This document shows positions 1-10,942 of a stretch of DNA of 64,000 bases, one piece after another. The stretch covers positions 119,151,612 to 119,215,611 of the forward strand of contig CAMZMU010000063.1 of NCBI GenBank assembly GCA_947311845.1, in the 5' to 3' direction. A program made the position numbers and the translations under genes. Position 1 is the stretch's first letter, and every line of letters starts with the position of its first letter. The notes under the pieces were generated by a model, which had not been told where the DNA came from, did no database searches, and was given only the letters and a program-made list of their open reading frames with translations. This stretch comes from Poa pratensis. Taxonomy: Eukaryota; Streptophyta; Magnoliopsida; Poales; Poaceae.

Positions 1-186
1 GGTCCATTCTACACCTACCCGAGCCCACGAAAATGGAACGACGTCTCAGGCTCATATCTTGCAGAGGTGGCTCTGAACTTCTGATGACTTGGCCACATTG
101 CATGTCCAGTGCCCGCCACACGGCGTGTGGGACAGGTGTGTGCAGGTCAAGCGCATTGAACTTCGGAGCGCTGCCACGAAACCAAC

Positions 187-194
187 TACGTGGC
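187..194 (+). promoter_or_regulatory. ABRE-like ACGTGGC motif upstream of the peroxiredoxin gene
   Basis: The sequence TACGTGGC lies about 160 bp before the ATG and about 60 bp before the TATA box. It contains the ACGTGGC core of abscisic-acid response elements. Cereal seed 1-Cys peroxiredoxin genes are known to be ABA and dormancy responsive, so the site fits its position. It is a short motif and can occur by chance. Confidence 0.4.
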
Positions 195-251
195 CCTCAT
201 GCAGTGTGCCTCGCTGCCACTTCTACACACGCCTTGGCCGGCGGATCTTTG

Positions 252-259
252 CTATAAAC
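252..259 (+). promoter_or_regulatory. TATA box of the peroxiredoxin gene
   Basis: CTATAAAC lies about 100 bp before the ATG at 355. This is a normal distance for a plant TATA box plus a short 5' leader. No competing TATA was seen between it and the start codon. Confidence 0.6.
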
Positions 260-354
260 AAGCTCCTCCTGCGCCTTTCATTCCACAGTGACATCCAAGA
301 ATCAAGAGACGTTTGTAATAGCAGGTGCTAGCAAGCTTTCAGTACGCTTCCATC

Positions 355-1596
355 ATGCCGGGGCTCACCATCGGTGACACCGTCCCTATCCTGGAGCTGG
401 ACTCCACCCATGGCAAGATCCGCATCCACGACTACGTCGGCAACGGCTACGTCATCCTCTTCTCCCATCCCGGTATATACTTCCTCGATCGATGTTGCTC
501 GCTTGGTCTGTTGCTTTCTTGTGAAATCATCAGGTCCTAATTATATATCTGCCCTTGTGCGTCCTGCAGGTGATTTCACCCCGGTGTGCACGACGGAGCT
601 GGCGGCCATGGCCAACTACGCCAAGGAGTTCGAGAAGAGGGGCGTGAAGCTGCTGGGCATCTCCTGCGACGACGTGCAATCCCACAAGGAGTGGACCAAG
701 GACATCGAGGCCTACAAGGTTTGACGGCACCATTTTGTCTCCATTTTGATTGTACCAGTGACTTTCAGTGATTTGAATCTGAATCGTTGGTGGTTAATTT
801 CTGTACTCGCGCATGACCGCAGCCTGGGAGCAAGGTGACGTACCCGATCATGGCGGACCCGGACCGCTCCGCCATCAAGCAGCTCAACATGGTCGATCCC
901 GAGGAGAAGGACTCCCAGGGCCAGCTGCCGTCACGCACCCTGCACATCGTCGGGCCCGACAAGGTGGTGAAGCTGAGCTTCCTGTACCCATCGTGCACGG
1001 GTCGGAACATGGACGAGGTGGTGCGCGCCGTGGACTCGCTGCTCACGGCGGCCAAGCACAAGGTGGCCACCCCGGTCAACTGGAAGCCCGGGGAGTGCGT
1101 CGTCATCCCGCCTGGCGTCTCCGACGACGAGGCCAAGAAGATGTTCCCCCAGGGGTTCGAGCTACGCTGCACGGATACCTCGTTTGGAGCTCGTGTCCGT
1201 GTCGGATACCGTATCTGATACCAATTCGGACACGATACCTGTTCGATATCTATTGGCAACATATCGGTAAATAAAGCATTTAAAAAATTGGTGATACCCC
1301 TTGCAAGTCGCAGGCAGCAGCCAGCAGCACACTGCTTTCCTAGCCTCCTCTCTCATGCTCTCACCAAATACAAATATAATTTATGTAATCACGTTGGCAC
1401 CTCTAGCTACTACATGTATTAATTTATTTTAAAGACTATGAAAACGTATCCTCGTATCGACGCTTTTTCAAAATGTCGTATCTCCGTATCCGTATCGGCC
1501 CGATACCGATACGCGTATCCGTATCGGTGCTGCATAGGGTTCGAGACTGCTGACCTGCCCTCCAAGAAGGGGTACCTCCGTTTCACAAAGGTTTAG
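355..1596 (+). CDS. PER1: 1-Cys peroxiredoxin (PER1 type), last exon interrupted by a MITE
   Basis: A 1-Cys peroxiredoxin, a thiol peroxidase that reduces peroxides and is typical of cereal embryo and aleurone. Exons are 355-472, 570-718 and 823 onward, with GT/AG introns of 97 and 104 bp. The start gives [11 protein letters not shown], the usual N-terminus of this family. The peroxidatic cysteine is Cys46 in [10 protein letters not shown]. Later family blocks are [34 protein letters not shown] and VNWKPGE. Reading is clean to residue 202 (FPQGFE), where a 375-bp insertion enters. The true 3' end ([17 protein letters not shown], stop at 1594) resumes after it. Unspliced, the reading frame runs 18 codons into the insert and stops at 1218. 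That gives 220 aa against 218 for the uninterrupted form, with the last 16 residues replaced. The active site is kept, so a chimeric product is possible. The family C-terminus contributes to dimer contacts and a proposed nuclear signal, which may be lost. Confidence 0.93.
1162..1536. mobile_element. Non-autonomous Mutator-type MITE (375 bp) in PER1 exon 3
   Basis: The element is flanked by a perfect 9-bp target duplication GGGTTCGAG (1153-1161 and 1537-1545), the size expected for Mutator-like elements. Its ends are imperfect inverted repeats: the left TACGCTGCACGGATAC and the complement of the right, TATGCAGCACCGATAC, match at 13 of 16 positions. The interior has many overlapping GTATCCGTATCGG-like words on both strands and no coding capacity. 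Removing it with one TSD restores the peroxiredoxin frame exactly. Confidence 0.88.
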
Positions 1597-2424
1597 GAGC
1601 ACCCGGCCATGGCCGGTCTGCGTGCTCGTCGGTAGTTCCCTGTTCTTGGGGGTCCCTACTCTTATGTCCTCGAGTCCTGGCGCTTTATGTTGTGGTACCT
1701 AGACCCGCATCGTTTTGTGTTATCTCTGTCGCCGGACATGGACGAACTATATGTGTCCCCATGAACAGAGGTGATGTCGTAGCAGTAGTATTCGTCGAAT
1801 CGTCGTCTATGTATGTATGGTCGCTTGCAGTATCCATCTGAGTTCTCCGTTGCGCCTGTATGGAAAATTGGAAATGCGTGTGGTTGTAGTAAATTGTGTT
1901 TGCTATTGCTCGTCTAGCCTGGCGTGACCTTTGGCTCTGTGCTGCAGTGGAGGCTCTGAAGTCTGAACCCACACACCGACAAGCGCAATGGCTGACCCCT
2001 GAGAATTTTCTTCTTGATAACGTGCGCTGGCCCTTTGCCCTCTACACCGCTCTGAATAACCGACAATTCAGCCACCGTTTTTCTTTGACCCTACGGAAGC
2101 GAGATTTAGCACAATGAAAACAAATGACAAAATCCGATAAAAATATGCACTGCAATATTTTGTTCTTTGTAGCTGAAAATATGATTTAGCAAGTTTATTG
2201 GATACATCTTTAAGTACATATAAAGTTCTTAGATATTTTTAGAACTTATAAATATGATTTTTACATTTTTAAAGTAAAAAATCACTATAACGCGGGAGAC
2301 AAAAGTCTCCGCTCCTAAATAAGGGCACTTAAAAACATTTAGTGAAAGTGAATGAAAATTTAGATCCTTACTTTCTTACCCAAAGGATCAAGACGAGGAC
2401 TCGTTGTCTAGGATCAAGACCACA
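1597..2424. other. 3' flank of the peroxiredoxin gene, no gene seen
   Basis: About 830 bp between the peroxiredoxin stop and the Helitron. The first part probably holds the 3'UTR and polyadenylation region. The rest becomes AT-rich from about 2,110 and has no convincing exon on either strand. Confidence 0.5.
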
Positions 2425-2537
2425 TCTACTAAATCTATCAATATATCAAAGCTGAGCATCTCAGCCTCCCCTCGCCGCGGCCACGTCACCCCCTTTTCTG
2501 GGCCGTCCGATCGTCGGAACGGACGGCCCAGATTAAA

Positions 2538-3985
2538 CCACGCCTCCCACATTGTTCTAACAACAGTGTTTCACTTCTACAGTGCGAGCACGCTTCCGCG
2601 TCGTTGATCGTCCATCGGACGGCCCCAACCGTTGCGCGTGGCGCTATTCCAAAAAGAACCCTGCGTTTCCATTAAAACATTCCGCGACCCACACTTCCCT
2701 GCAGAGAAGGACCGAAAAAAATTGACGTAAAACTCGAGGACCTTTCCGCAAAAAAGACAGACAATTCCCCTTCCCCCTTCTCTCCTCTCTCTCGCGCGCG
2801 GCGGCGACATCGCCGCGGCCGCCGACGCGCTCCGCCGCCGGCACGGTCCTCCCCACACAGATGTACGGCCTCCAGACGCTCCGCCGTCGTCGTCTACGCC
2901 TCCTCGCCGCGGATCCGCCGCCGACACGCCGCCCGCACGCGGGAATCGCCGCCGACGCGCCTACTGCCCTCCGCGCCGTCCGCACGCCGTCGCGGCCGCT
3001 CCGGCGACCCAGGATGGGCGGTGCCGCCGTCTGCGGGTTGCCTACGACCAGCCGCGTCCGTCGCGACGACGCGCGCGTCCTGGAACGCAGCGGCGTGCCG
3101 CCGGCAAGCTCCGCCCCGCCGTGGGAGCCTCCAGCCAATTCTGGCCCTTGTGACATCATCACGACGTCACAGAGGCCCCACATGTCAGATTTTTCCATTT
3201 TCCAAATTTTTTTCTTTTCCCTGTTAAATGCCGTAAAATCCATAAATTTAAATTTAGCCACGCCTCCCACACTGTTCTAACAACAGTGTTTCACTTCTAC
3301 AGTGCGAGCACGCTTCCGCGCCGTTGATCGTCCATCGGACGGCCCCAGCCGTTGCGCGTGACGCTATTCCAAAAAGAACCCTGCGTTTCCATTAAAACAT
3401 TCCGCGACCCACACTTCCCTGCAGAGAAGGACCGAAAAACAATTGACGTAAAACTCGAGGACCTTTCCGCAAAAAAGACAGACAATTCCCCTTCCCCTTC
3501 CCCCTCCTCTCCTCTCTCTCGCGCGCGCGGCGGCGACATCGCCGCGGCCGCCGACGCGCTCCGCCGCCGGCACGATCCTCCCCGCACAGATGTACGGCCT
3601 CCAGACACTCCGCCGTCGTCGTCTACGCCTCCTCGCCGCGGATCCGCCACCGACACGCCGCCCGCGCGGGAATCGCCGCCGACGCGCCTACTGCCCTCCG
3701 CGCCGTCCGCACGCCGTCGCGGCCGCTCCGGCGACCCAGGATGGGCGGCGCCGCCGTCTGTGGGTTGCCTACGACCAGCCGCGTCCGTCGCGACGACGCG
3801 CGCGTCCTTGAACGCAGCAGCGTGCCGCCGGCGAGCTCCGCCCCGCCGCGGGAGCCTCCGGCCAATTCTGGCCCCTGTGATGTCATCACGACGTCACAGA
3901 GGCCCCACATGTCAGATTTTTCCATTTTCCAATTTTTTTTTCTTTTCCCTGTTAAATGCTGTAAAATCCATAAATTTAAATTTAA
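2538..3985. repeat. 720-bp tandem duplication inside the Helitron
   Basis: Unit 1 is 2538-3257 and unit 2 is 3258-3985. Both begin CCACGCCTCCCACA and end in an AAATTTAAATTTA tract. By eye they are well above 90% identical, with small indels in the pyrimidine-rich and CG-rich parts. Open frames in this stretch shift between the two copies and have arginine/proline-rich composition only, so they are not called as genes. Confidence 0.85.
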
Positions 3986-4290
3986 ATATACCCACTGCGA
4001 CAATACAAAAAATCAATAAAGTGGCTACAAAAAAATAAATGGTGACTACTCATGTCACACGATAAAAAAATTCAAATTTGAATATTCCAAAACTGTAAGT
4101 ACCACGATAAAAATTCAAATTAAATACTGTAAAAACCATAAATTTAAATTTAAATATACCCACTGCGACAATACAATAAATCAATAAAGTGGCTACAAAA
4201 AAATAAATGGTGACTACTCATATCACAAGATAAAAAATTCAAATTTGAATATTCCAAAACTGTAAGTACCACGATAAAAATTCAAATTAC
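3968..4290. repeat. 168-bp direct repeat, two copies, inside the Helitron
   Basis: The stretch starting CCATAAATTTAAATTTAAAT occurs at 3968 and again at 4136, followed in both by a CCCACTGCGACAATAC block and a GGTGACTACTCAT block. It overlaps the end of the 720-bp unit, so this element has been extended by local duplication more than once. Confidence 0.75.
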
Positions 4291-4918
4291 TTCCTCTAAT
4301 TATTGAGCTAAATTAAACATCTAATATAAAATCAATACTTTTCCAAATTTCCACACTCTCTAAAAAAGGATATTTTCCCAAATTTGAATTTTACCGAGAG
4401 ACATTTTTTGAAATTTGAACAATTTTCCGAACGTACGTTCTCTTTGCATTTCAATGATTTCCAAATTTCCACACCTTTAATACAAGAACATTTTCCAAAT
4501 TTGAATTTAATCGCACGGGCGCAGCCTCGCAAAATTTACACCAACAAAATTCAACTTTCAAATTTGGCTATTCGAAGCTTTCAAATGTCTTCCAAATCTT
4601 CCGAACTAACTTCGGGATCTGAATTTTTTTTAACCATATACTTTCCTTGCATTCCAACAATATCCAAGTCTATTTTCAAATTTCAATCCTATCGTCATAG
4701 CACGGCAAACAAATTTGAATGTTCAAAAATTTCAGCTGCTTTGCAAAACTAACCATATTACTAACGTGAAAATAAATAAAATCCACGTAACTTTCCAACT
4801 TGACAAATTTTCAAAACCTACACAATTTGCAAACACAAACACTCTTTGCATTCGAACGATCCTCAAATATACGCAATTTTTAAAAGTCGACGATTTCAAA
4901 TTTGGATTATACCACACG

Positions 4919-4952
4919 GGTGCGGCGGTGCCGCCGCACCAAATTTACCTAG
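4919..4952 (+). other. Helitron 3' hairpin and CTAG terminus
   Basis: A 10-bp perfect GC-rich stem with a 2-nt loop lies at 4919-4940, followed by AAATTTAC and CTAG at the element end. This is the replication-termination structure used by rolling-circle Helitrons. Confidence 0.85.
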
Positions 4953-5900
4953 TAAAGAATTATGGCTGATGGCCTAGGAGCATTCTCAGGCCATCTCCAC
5001 CAAATGTGTCACTACTTGTGGGACCATCTAGGTTTTCTTTGCATTTTAGCTCCTTACAAATTGTGAAATCAAACTGCAATCCACCATCAGCCACAATATG
5101 TGTCACTGTTTGTGGTCCCGTCTAAGTTTTCTTTTTCATTTTAGCCCCTCAGAAACTGCGAAATCAACCCGTGATCCAAAGAGTCACAACTAAACCCAGC
5201 CTCGTGTCTTCTCCTCTCTCCTTTTTTTACTCTTCCTCTTCCTCTCCATGGACATGGACGCCTCCGGCACGCGCAAACCCTAGCCTGCCGCCGCCTTCGC
5301 ACCCTTCCCGACCTCCTTCACCTCCGACAGAACCGTGCTCGAGGGGCTGCTACGTAGGTTTGGTGCGGGTAGTCCCGGCCGTCCCCTTCCCCGTCCAGCA
5401 ACGACGCGTCGCCGTCTGCCATCGCCGTCAGCCGCAGCTTCCTCCCGCCCGCCTCGCCGGTGACACCCAAGACCAGGTCCCCTATCTCCGCGTCGCCACC
5501 CCATGCACTTCCGCATGCCCACCCCTGTTTCCATCTCCACCGTCGTTGACCTGAGGAACCTCGCCGCGTCCACCCTCAACTCATTAGACACGACGTACTT
5601 TGTCCTATATGAAAATGCGTATGAAAGCACCGTGACAGCCCTGCCGTGCAACAACGTCATGTAGGGGGCGCGGCGAAGCGCACATGTCTGTCTAGTTTGT
5701 GTTGCGGTTGCTTCATAAAAACACCATCTTGGGCCCTTAGAACTGGAAATAACATTTATTTTGTCACTGTTGCTTGGCATGGCAAGATGTACCAATGTGC
5801 CAAAAGTGGCCATATTATCATGAACTCAAAAAGTAGCGATTTACATCATATTTTACATGAAACATAAAATGCAACATTTAAACAAATTACTTAACAATGT
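4953..5900. other. Degenerate tandem pair and GC-rich gene-like debris
   Basis: Two related stretches at about 4,998-5,053 and 5,092-5,148 share GTGTCACT, TTGTGG, TTTTCTTT and CATTTTAGC words, indicating an old duplication of roughly 95 bp. From 5,170 to 5,600 the sequence is GC-rich, with a short ATG frame at 5,249 that ends quickly. No frame continues long enough or has a recognisable motif, so this looks like a captured or decayed 5' gene fragment. Nothing else supported was seen. Confidence 0.35.
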
Positions 5901-5914
5901 ATGTGTACAAATAT

Positions 5915-6110
5915 TTACCGAGTGTTGGTTGTTTGCCAAGTGTTTTTTTCCCAAAACAAATTTTCTGTTGCTGGTTTGCCGAGCGTTTTGCTGGAACTTG
6001 ATAAAATACTTATATGTCTAGTGCTAGGCTATTTGCCGAGTGTTATGCTGGAACACTCGATTAAGCCGCGTGCTTGACGAGTGTTTGATGGACTACACTC
6101 AGAAGAAAAG
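5915..6110. mobile_element. CACTA-like subterminal repeat remnant
   Basis: Several degenerate copies of TTTGCCGAGTGTT and of its complement (AACACTCG) occur within 200 bp, in words such as ACCGAGTGTTGG, TTTGCCAAGTGTT, TTTGCCGAGCG and ATTTGCCGAGTGTT. Such arrays are typical of subterminal regions of grass CACTA elements. No CACTA terminus was found, so this is a fragment at best. Confidence 0.4.
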
Positions 6111-6259
6111 ATTAATTAGATGGTTTCCTCGATCTACTACACATTTTCTTTGACAGAGATCTCTACACGTTGTGTGTTACCGTTGCTTAAGTTTGAGTAT
6201 CCTGTCTTGAGTCGGAAAGTAGTTTTTTCTCCCGATCTCCAGTGATCCCTCTAGATTAA

Positions 6260-6560
6260 AAATAATTAAAAAAACATATTAAAAAGTTCCATTTTTAAAA
6301 ACAATCATGCATGTTCTTAATGATGTATACTACAAGCTTGTAAAATCTCACCGCAAAAATCTTTATATTGTAGTCTACACATAAATGACAAAATTTGGAA
6401 ATTTAAAACTATGCATTGTTAACTATAATCAGATCTGTAAATTTGTCATTTTTATGCTGGTCGAAATACAAAGTATTTTACACTGTGATTTTGCACGTCC
6501 ATAGGATACATCATCTAGAACATGCTATTTTTTCAGTTTTATTGGAAACTTTTAAATATA
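6260..6560. repeat. Fold-back (MITE-like) sequence
   Basis: GCATGTTCTTAATGATGTAT near 6,308 is matched by the complement of ATACATCATCTAGAACATGC near 6,510. Weaker pairing continues inward over about 80-100 bp around a centre near 6,420. The right flank holds two direct copies of GTCGGGTGCAAGAAATCT-like sequence (about 6,588 and 6,637). Exact ends and target duplication were not resolved. Confidence 0.45.
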
Positions 6561-6951
6561 TTTTTATTTTATTATAGTAGGGAGGTCGGGTGCAAGAAAT
6601 CTCTACTCTGAGGCGGGAAAGTAGTTTATGGGAGCTCGGGTGCAAGAAATCTATACTCCGAGTGCGTTACTTCTCTGCTCTTGTTTATTCCTTGGTTCTT
6701 GTAACCGAATCGTAGATGAAACTCTTTTTTCCTAAAAAAAAAACAAATAGGTGTTCTTATTGTAATTTACTATCTCCGTTTTTAATATAAAACGTTCTGA
6801 CATTTCAAGTCTTCAAGACATAAGGACAATGGACTACTGAACTGCAATAGTCAAAGAAGCTGTTAGATTCCTGATCTGTTGACAAATTGCTTTTCTATAC
6901 AACTATTAAAGAGCAAACATGGTGGGATACTTTAAATGTTATCCGTTCAAT

Positions 6952-8570
6952 TTCTGATAAACGATCCAGATTGCCCCATGTCGAGCACCAAACAACTTTG
7001 ACCAGTCAAACCGTTTTTTAAATTATAGTTGTGTTGATGAAAGAAACGCAAGGTCGTTCGATTCGTACACGTCACCGTCTTTCGATTCGTATACAGGGAA
7101 GGTCGAATCCAGATGGAAAAAAGCAATTCGGATCTTCGGATCAGCCACGATCGGCCCAGAGGCACCAAAAGATTCGACAAAAGAGGCGACGCCCTCCGCG
7201 CGAGGGCGCGCAGTCGCACTCGAAGGCGAGCTGGCAGAGCTTCTCGGCCACGGCAGGACCACGGCGGCGTCAGCCCGAGGCCCGGTTTCCTAAAATCCTG
7301 TCTGCCCAGACGCCGCGTTCAGGTCCGTCCCGAGTCCCGAAAGGCGACGAGGCGGCCGCCTAGGTGGCTACGAGCGCGAGGGGCTGCCCGGCTGGGTGGC
7401 GACGACCTGGTGGACGAGAGGGTCATGGAGGCTGAGGAGGCGGTGGGGATTGTGGAGCAGTGAAACTCCCCCGTGGTGATCCGCCGGTCAAGGCGATCAT
7501 CCAGTCGTTGGAGGACCGAGGAGTACCGAGTACCTCGCCGCGCCCGCTTGCCTCGGAAGAGGCAGGCTCGCGCTTACAGGCGGTGTAGCAGGTTGCGATG
7601 ATCCTGTTCGAGGAGTTCTGGCAGCTGCTAATCCGCAGGACGGCCGCACGGTCGACGCGACATGGACGGCGGGCAGAGGTTGTGGTTCCCCGCGCTGCCC
7701 CTGGTCCATAGCCAGCGTGGTTGAGGAGGCATGCCCATGTTGGACCCGGCAAGCGGCAGTGGTGGTCCATTGATGGCAATGTCCTCATGACTTGCAGCAG
7801 AAGCTCGTAGAGAACCTAAAGAACATGCTTACTTGCTACTTTCAGACAGTGGTAGTGTCGTTACTGGGTTAAATCAATGTGCTAAATCTCAATTCACATA
7901 TTATCTACGTATCAAATTGTGATTGTGGTATTTGTAGCAGTCCCGGTACTGTGTTTGACCAAACCGGAAGAACTAGAACAAAAAGGGCACATGCGAGGAA
8001 ACAAATTCATTTCAGTGCACAGCAGAATAATGATCCGGGTAATGTACTTCGGATTTGTATTCCTCATGTTATGTGGTGACGATGCTTATGTTTTACTTTT
8101 GTGCTATTTTTTCTTTTCTCCTCAATTAGCTTGCCAAAACATCTTTTATTGTGGTAAAGAGGGAGTATGTTTTATGTCTACCATGAACAATTCAAGACAA
8201 ATATATTTGTTTTTAGCCATTTATTTCCATGTCCGCATACTAGAATTTTTCTCTCTTCGGTTTTAAATCATAATCATTATTGTGGTTAAAACGGAGTGAC
8301 ATGCCATTATTAGCTGTCTGGAGTTCCATTGTTAAATAAAATAATCATAATTGACTTTCATGTAGATTTCTTTTATTAGTCGTACCTGTTTGGGTGCATG
8401 CAAATAGTTTTGTTGCGTTTATCATTTATTCTTCTGTAATTTGCATTAGTTGCAGTTTCTCTGTGTGCCTTTTGACCTCTCTATGAATGTAAAGATTAAA
8501 ATATCCCATGTTAAACTAAAAAGGTAGAAGATACTAAACTTCTATGTAGCATTGACCTCTCTTTTACATT
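6952..8570. other. Unit 1 left part, no recognised gene
   Basis: GC-rich islands at 7,130-7,460 and 7,490-7,720 carry short open frames in several directions, with arginine/serine-rich translations that I do not recognise. One plus frame (LVDERVMEAEEAVGIVE near 7,410) looks gene-like but stops at once in this copy. Its sister in unit 2 is interrupted by a solo LTR. A GTAAAGAGGGAGTA end near 8,155 resembles a decayed Stowaway MITE terminus. The remainder is AT-rich and featureless. Confidence 0.35.
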
Positions 8571-8708
8571 TATTAAACATGTTATGCGCCATCCGATGCC
8601 ACCACCGCGTCCCTCAGATCATCTCTCATATCGGTGAGCTGCAATCATTGGAGTGGCGCCGCCAACCTATGGGAAGGGCCTCTAAAGCTCCTCCTCCCTT
8701 GCCCGCAG

Positions 8709-8898
8709 GTATAGCTTCGTTGTTCGTGAATCCTGCGTGGCCAAGGGCATATTCCGCGACAACAATGACGAGGATGACGACAACCTTCATGTCACTACCT
8801 ACTCCTTGCGCTCTTCCTCTTCCCCGCAGGTGATGATGCCCAAGTCGGTGCCACCACTAAAGGTTGAATACGTGTGTGACATTGAGGATTTGATATAA
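8709..8898 (+). pseudogene. Unrecognised exon-like fragment, copy 1
   Basis: After an acceptor-like GCCCGCAG, a frame reads YSFVVRESCVAKGIFRDNND, then an acidic run, VTTYSLRSSSS and PLKVEYVCDIEDLI, and stops at 8896-8898. Composition and codon use look like real coding sequence, and both duplicated units keep it. Upstream (about 8,580-8,700) other coding-like words occur but the frame differs between copies. I do not recognise the family. It is probably a relic of a captured gene. Confidence 0.35.
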
Positions 8899-9203
8899 TT
8901 TGTGCCCACAAGATTACCAAATAGCACGTCTTCATTGCCGCAAACACCATTTTGTTGGCTTCTGTATGAGCTTTGCATGCCCCATGATGGTATTTCCTAC
9001 TTGTAAATTGCACGCTTTAATTCTGAAAACGTCCGTTGCACGTACATGTCAACTAATGTAAGAAAACGTTTAAAAATAAATTGTTACAATACAAATGAAC
9101 AAACCAACGGAGAAATGCATACAACATTAGGAAAACGGAAATCAAATATAATAACAAGGCGGAATCCAAATATCAAACACGAGCTCTCTGATCAGCCGGT
9201 CTA

Positions 9204-10942
9204 TTAAGCGTTGAGAACACGGCAGATCCGCCTGATCTCGCCGTTGGCGCTGGTCTTGACATCAATAGTACCCATCTTCACCATCGCCGCCTTGAACTTC
9301 TCCTCCCACTTGTTCGCGTCCTTGGCGTTTGCACGCACCGCGTTGCTCGTGTCGGTCGCCGTCAAGAGCGTGGCATCGGACTCGAAGAGCACCTCATGGC
9401 TGAGCACGTTCTTGTAGTACTGGTTGTCCAACTTTCCGGGTGTCTTGATGTCTTGTACCACCACGTTATCGCTGCCGTTGTTTGGTTTGCACTTGTTTTG
9501 CAGAGTAATTTTAAGATTGGGGTCCATGTCGGAGGTGTTGGAGGTGAGGCGGTCAGAAAAGGATGAGCAGTGGGAGATCCCGATGGTGTGCGCGCCGGAG
9601 AGCGTGACCATGTCGTCGGCGTTGAGGCCCTTTGAGGCGAACCCGGCCTTGAGCTGATCCACGGTGGCGAAGGGAGCGGGAAGGTTGGGGAGTGTCTCGT
9701 CTATGCGGGACACGAGCCCGTCGTAGCGGCCCGCGGGCATGTCGAAGTAGACCTTCTTGTTGCTGAGGAAGTAGGTGGCGTCACGCCCGGCGAAGGCCAC
9801 AATGTCGGCGCATGACACGACGTTTCTTTTTTTTTTTTTTTTTTTTTTTGCGAAACACAGTACAACGCAAGCGCTCATATACACGCGCACACACTCACCC
9901 CTATGAACGCACGCACGCACACCCTACCCCTATGAGCACCTCCGAGAGACTGAGTCGGCGGGTCGAGTCTTGAGATTGACGAAGTCACCACGGGCGCCTC
10001 GCTGTCGACGGGAACGTCGCCTCCCACTGAAGAATATTCCGCCTTAAATGAGAAACACCAGCGTCAAACCTGGGGTTTGAACTCTGGTGGGCTAGGGGTA
10101 CAACCACCCAACTAACCATCTTGCCACAGGCAAGTTCTCCATGACACGACGTTTCCGCACTCCTTCTTGATCCTGGTCTTGGCTGCGTCGATCACTTCGA
10201 AACCGCGAAGGCTCAGGTTCGGGATGCCGAACTTCTCCGTCGCACTCTTAGGGTCGGCCGTATCCAGCAACATAGACGCGTCGCAACCCTGTAGACAGAT
10301 CATCATGCATCCATCAAGTACAAACGTGCGCACATCAACCCGATATTTTTACCACTCACGCGTCAAAACAATGGCATACACTAACACTACTATACGTATA
10401 ATTGTAGTACATGTCTCTTCATGGTCAAATAAAAAAAATTGTACGCGCATGTCTCTTACCCTGACGAAGCAGTCATGGAAGAATAGACGGATGAGCCCTG
10501 CCATGATGCCCTTGCTGGCGCCGCCCACGGCTTCTCTCACGATGTCTTCCGCGCGATAGCATGTTTTGTTGTAATAGCCAACCGCGAGCCCTGGGGCAGG
10601 TGTGCTCGGAGTCGGCGGCGGAGGACTAGGTGTGCTGGGGGGGTACGATGGTGGAGGGCTAGGTGTTCTTGGGGTGTACGGCGGAGGACTAGACGGTGTG
10701 ATCGGGGCGGGCGGCGGAGGGCTAGGCGTGCCTGGAGTGTATGGCGGAGGACTAGATGGTGTGATCGGGGCGGGCGGCGGAGGGCTAGGTGTGCCTGGTG
10801 TGTACGGTGGAGGACTAGATGGTGTAACCGGGGTCGGCGGTGGAGGAGGACTAGTGGAGGGATACCCGTAGCCTGCTTGGCACGGACGAGCCACGCAGGC
10901 GACCAGTGCGAGCACCGTCAGGGCGACGGCGAGCTTTGCCAT
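9204..10942 (-). pseudogene. Class III peroxidase with proline-rich extension, unit 1, broken by a SINE
   Basis: Same gene as 19,398-20,804. Exon 1 is 10460-10942 (161 codons: signal peptide, proline-rich region, start of the peroxidase domain with [10 protein letters not shown]). Exon 2 starts at 10288 (GCDAS) and would end at the stop at 9204. A 313-bp SINE plus a 16-bp target duplication interrupts exon 2 after GNVVS (residue 210). Translation then runs nine codons into the SINE and stops at 10112, giving about 219 aa. The proximal haem-ligand histidine block ([11 protein letters not shown]) and four of the eight cysteines are lost. Without the insert the exon is 756 nt, exactly the intact copy's length. 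Apart from the SINE only scattered substitutions were seen, for example GCDASM for GCDASV, so inactivation is recent. Confidence 0.93.
9827..10139 (-). mobile_element. tRNA-derived SINE with poly(A), in peroxidase exon 2
   Basis: Flanked by a perfect 16-bp target duplication CATGACACGACGTTTC (9811-9826 and 10140-10155). The plus strand starts with 23 T (9827-9849), so the element lies on the minus strand with a poly(A) tail. Its 5' head has a pol III A-box-like TGGCAAGATGGTTAG and a B-box-like AGTTCAAACCCC. Sister unit 2 has the uninterrupted site at about 20,010. No coding capacity. Confidence 0.85.

Larger units (their letters stand above)
2425..4952 (+). mobile_element. Non-autonomous Helitron, complete (2,528 bp)
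   Basis: All structural marks are present. The 5' end is TCTACTAAATCTATCAATA directly after an A (2424). The 3' end is CTAG (4949-4952) directly before a T (4953), the A/T insertion site typical of Helitrons. Eight bases before CTAG is a perfect 10-bp stem (GGTGCGGCGG / CCGCCGCACC, 4919-4940). There is no target duplication, as expected. The interior is GC-rich with CpG-rich runs in the first 1.5 kb and AT-rich afterwards. No Rep/helicase coding is present, so mobility would need an autonomous partner. Confidence 0.85.

Noticed and set aside
765..1262. 165-codon minus-strand frame across peroxiredoxin exon 3
   Set aside because: Antisense shadow of the real exon, which has intact family motifs on the plus strand.
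2644..4003. Long GC-rich frames on both strands in the Helitron
   Set aside because: Arginine/proline-rich shadows of CpG-rich DNA; they change frame between the two tandem units and have no domain.
10602..10871. Glycine/valine-rich frame on the plus strand (also at 20,464-20,733)
   Set aside because: It is the antisense of the proline-rich extension of the peroxidase; repeated codons keep the frame open by chance.
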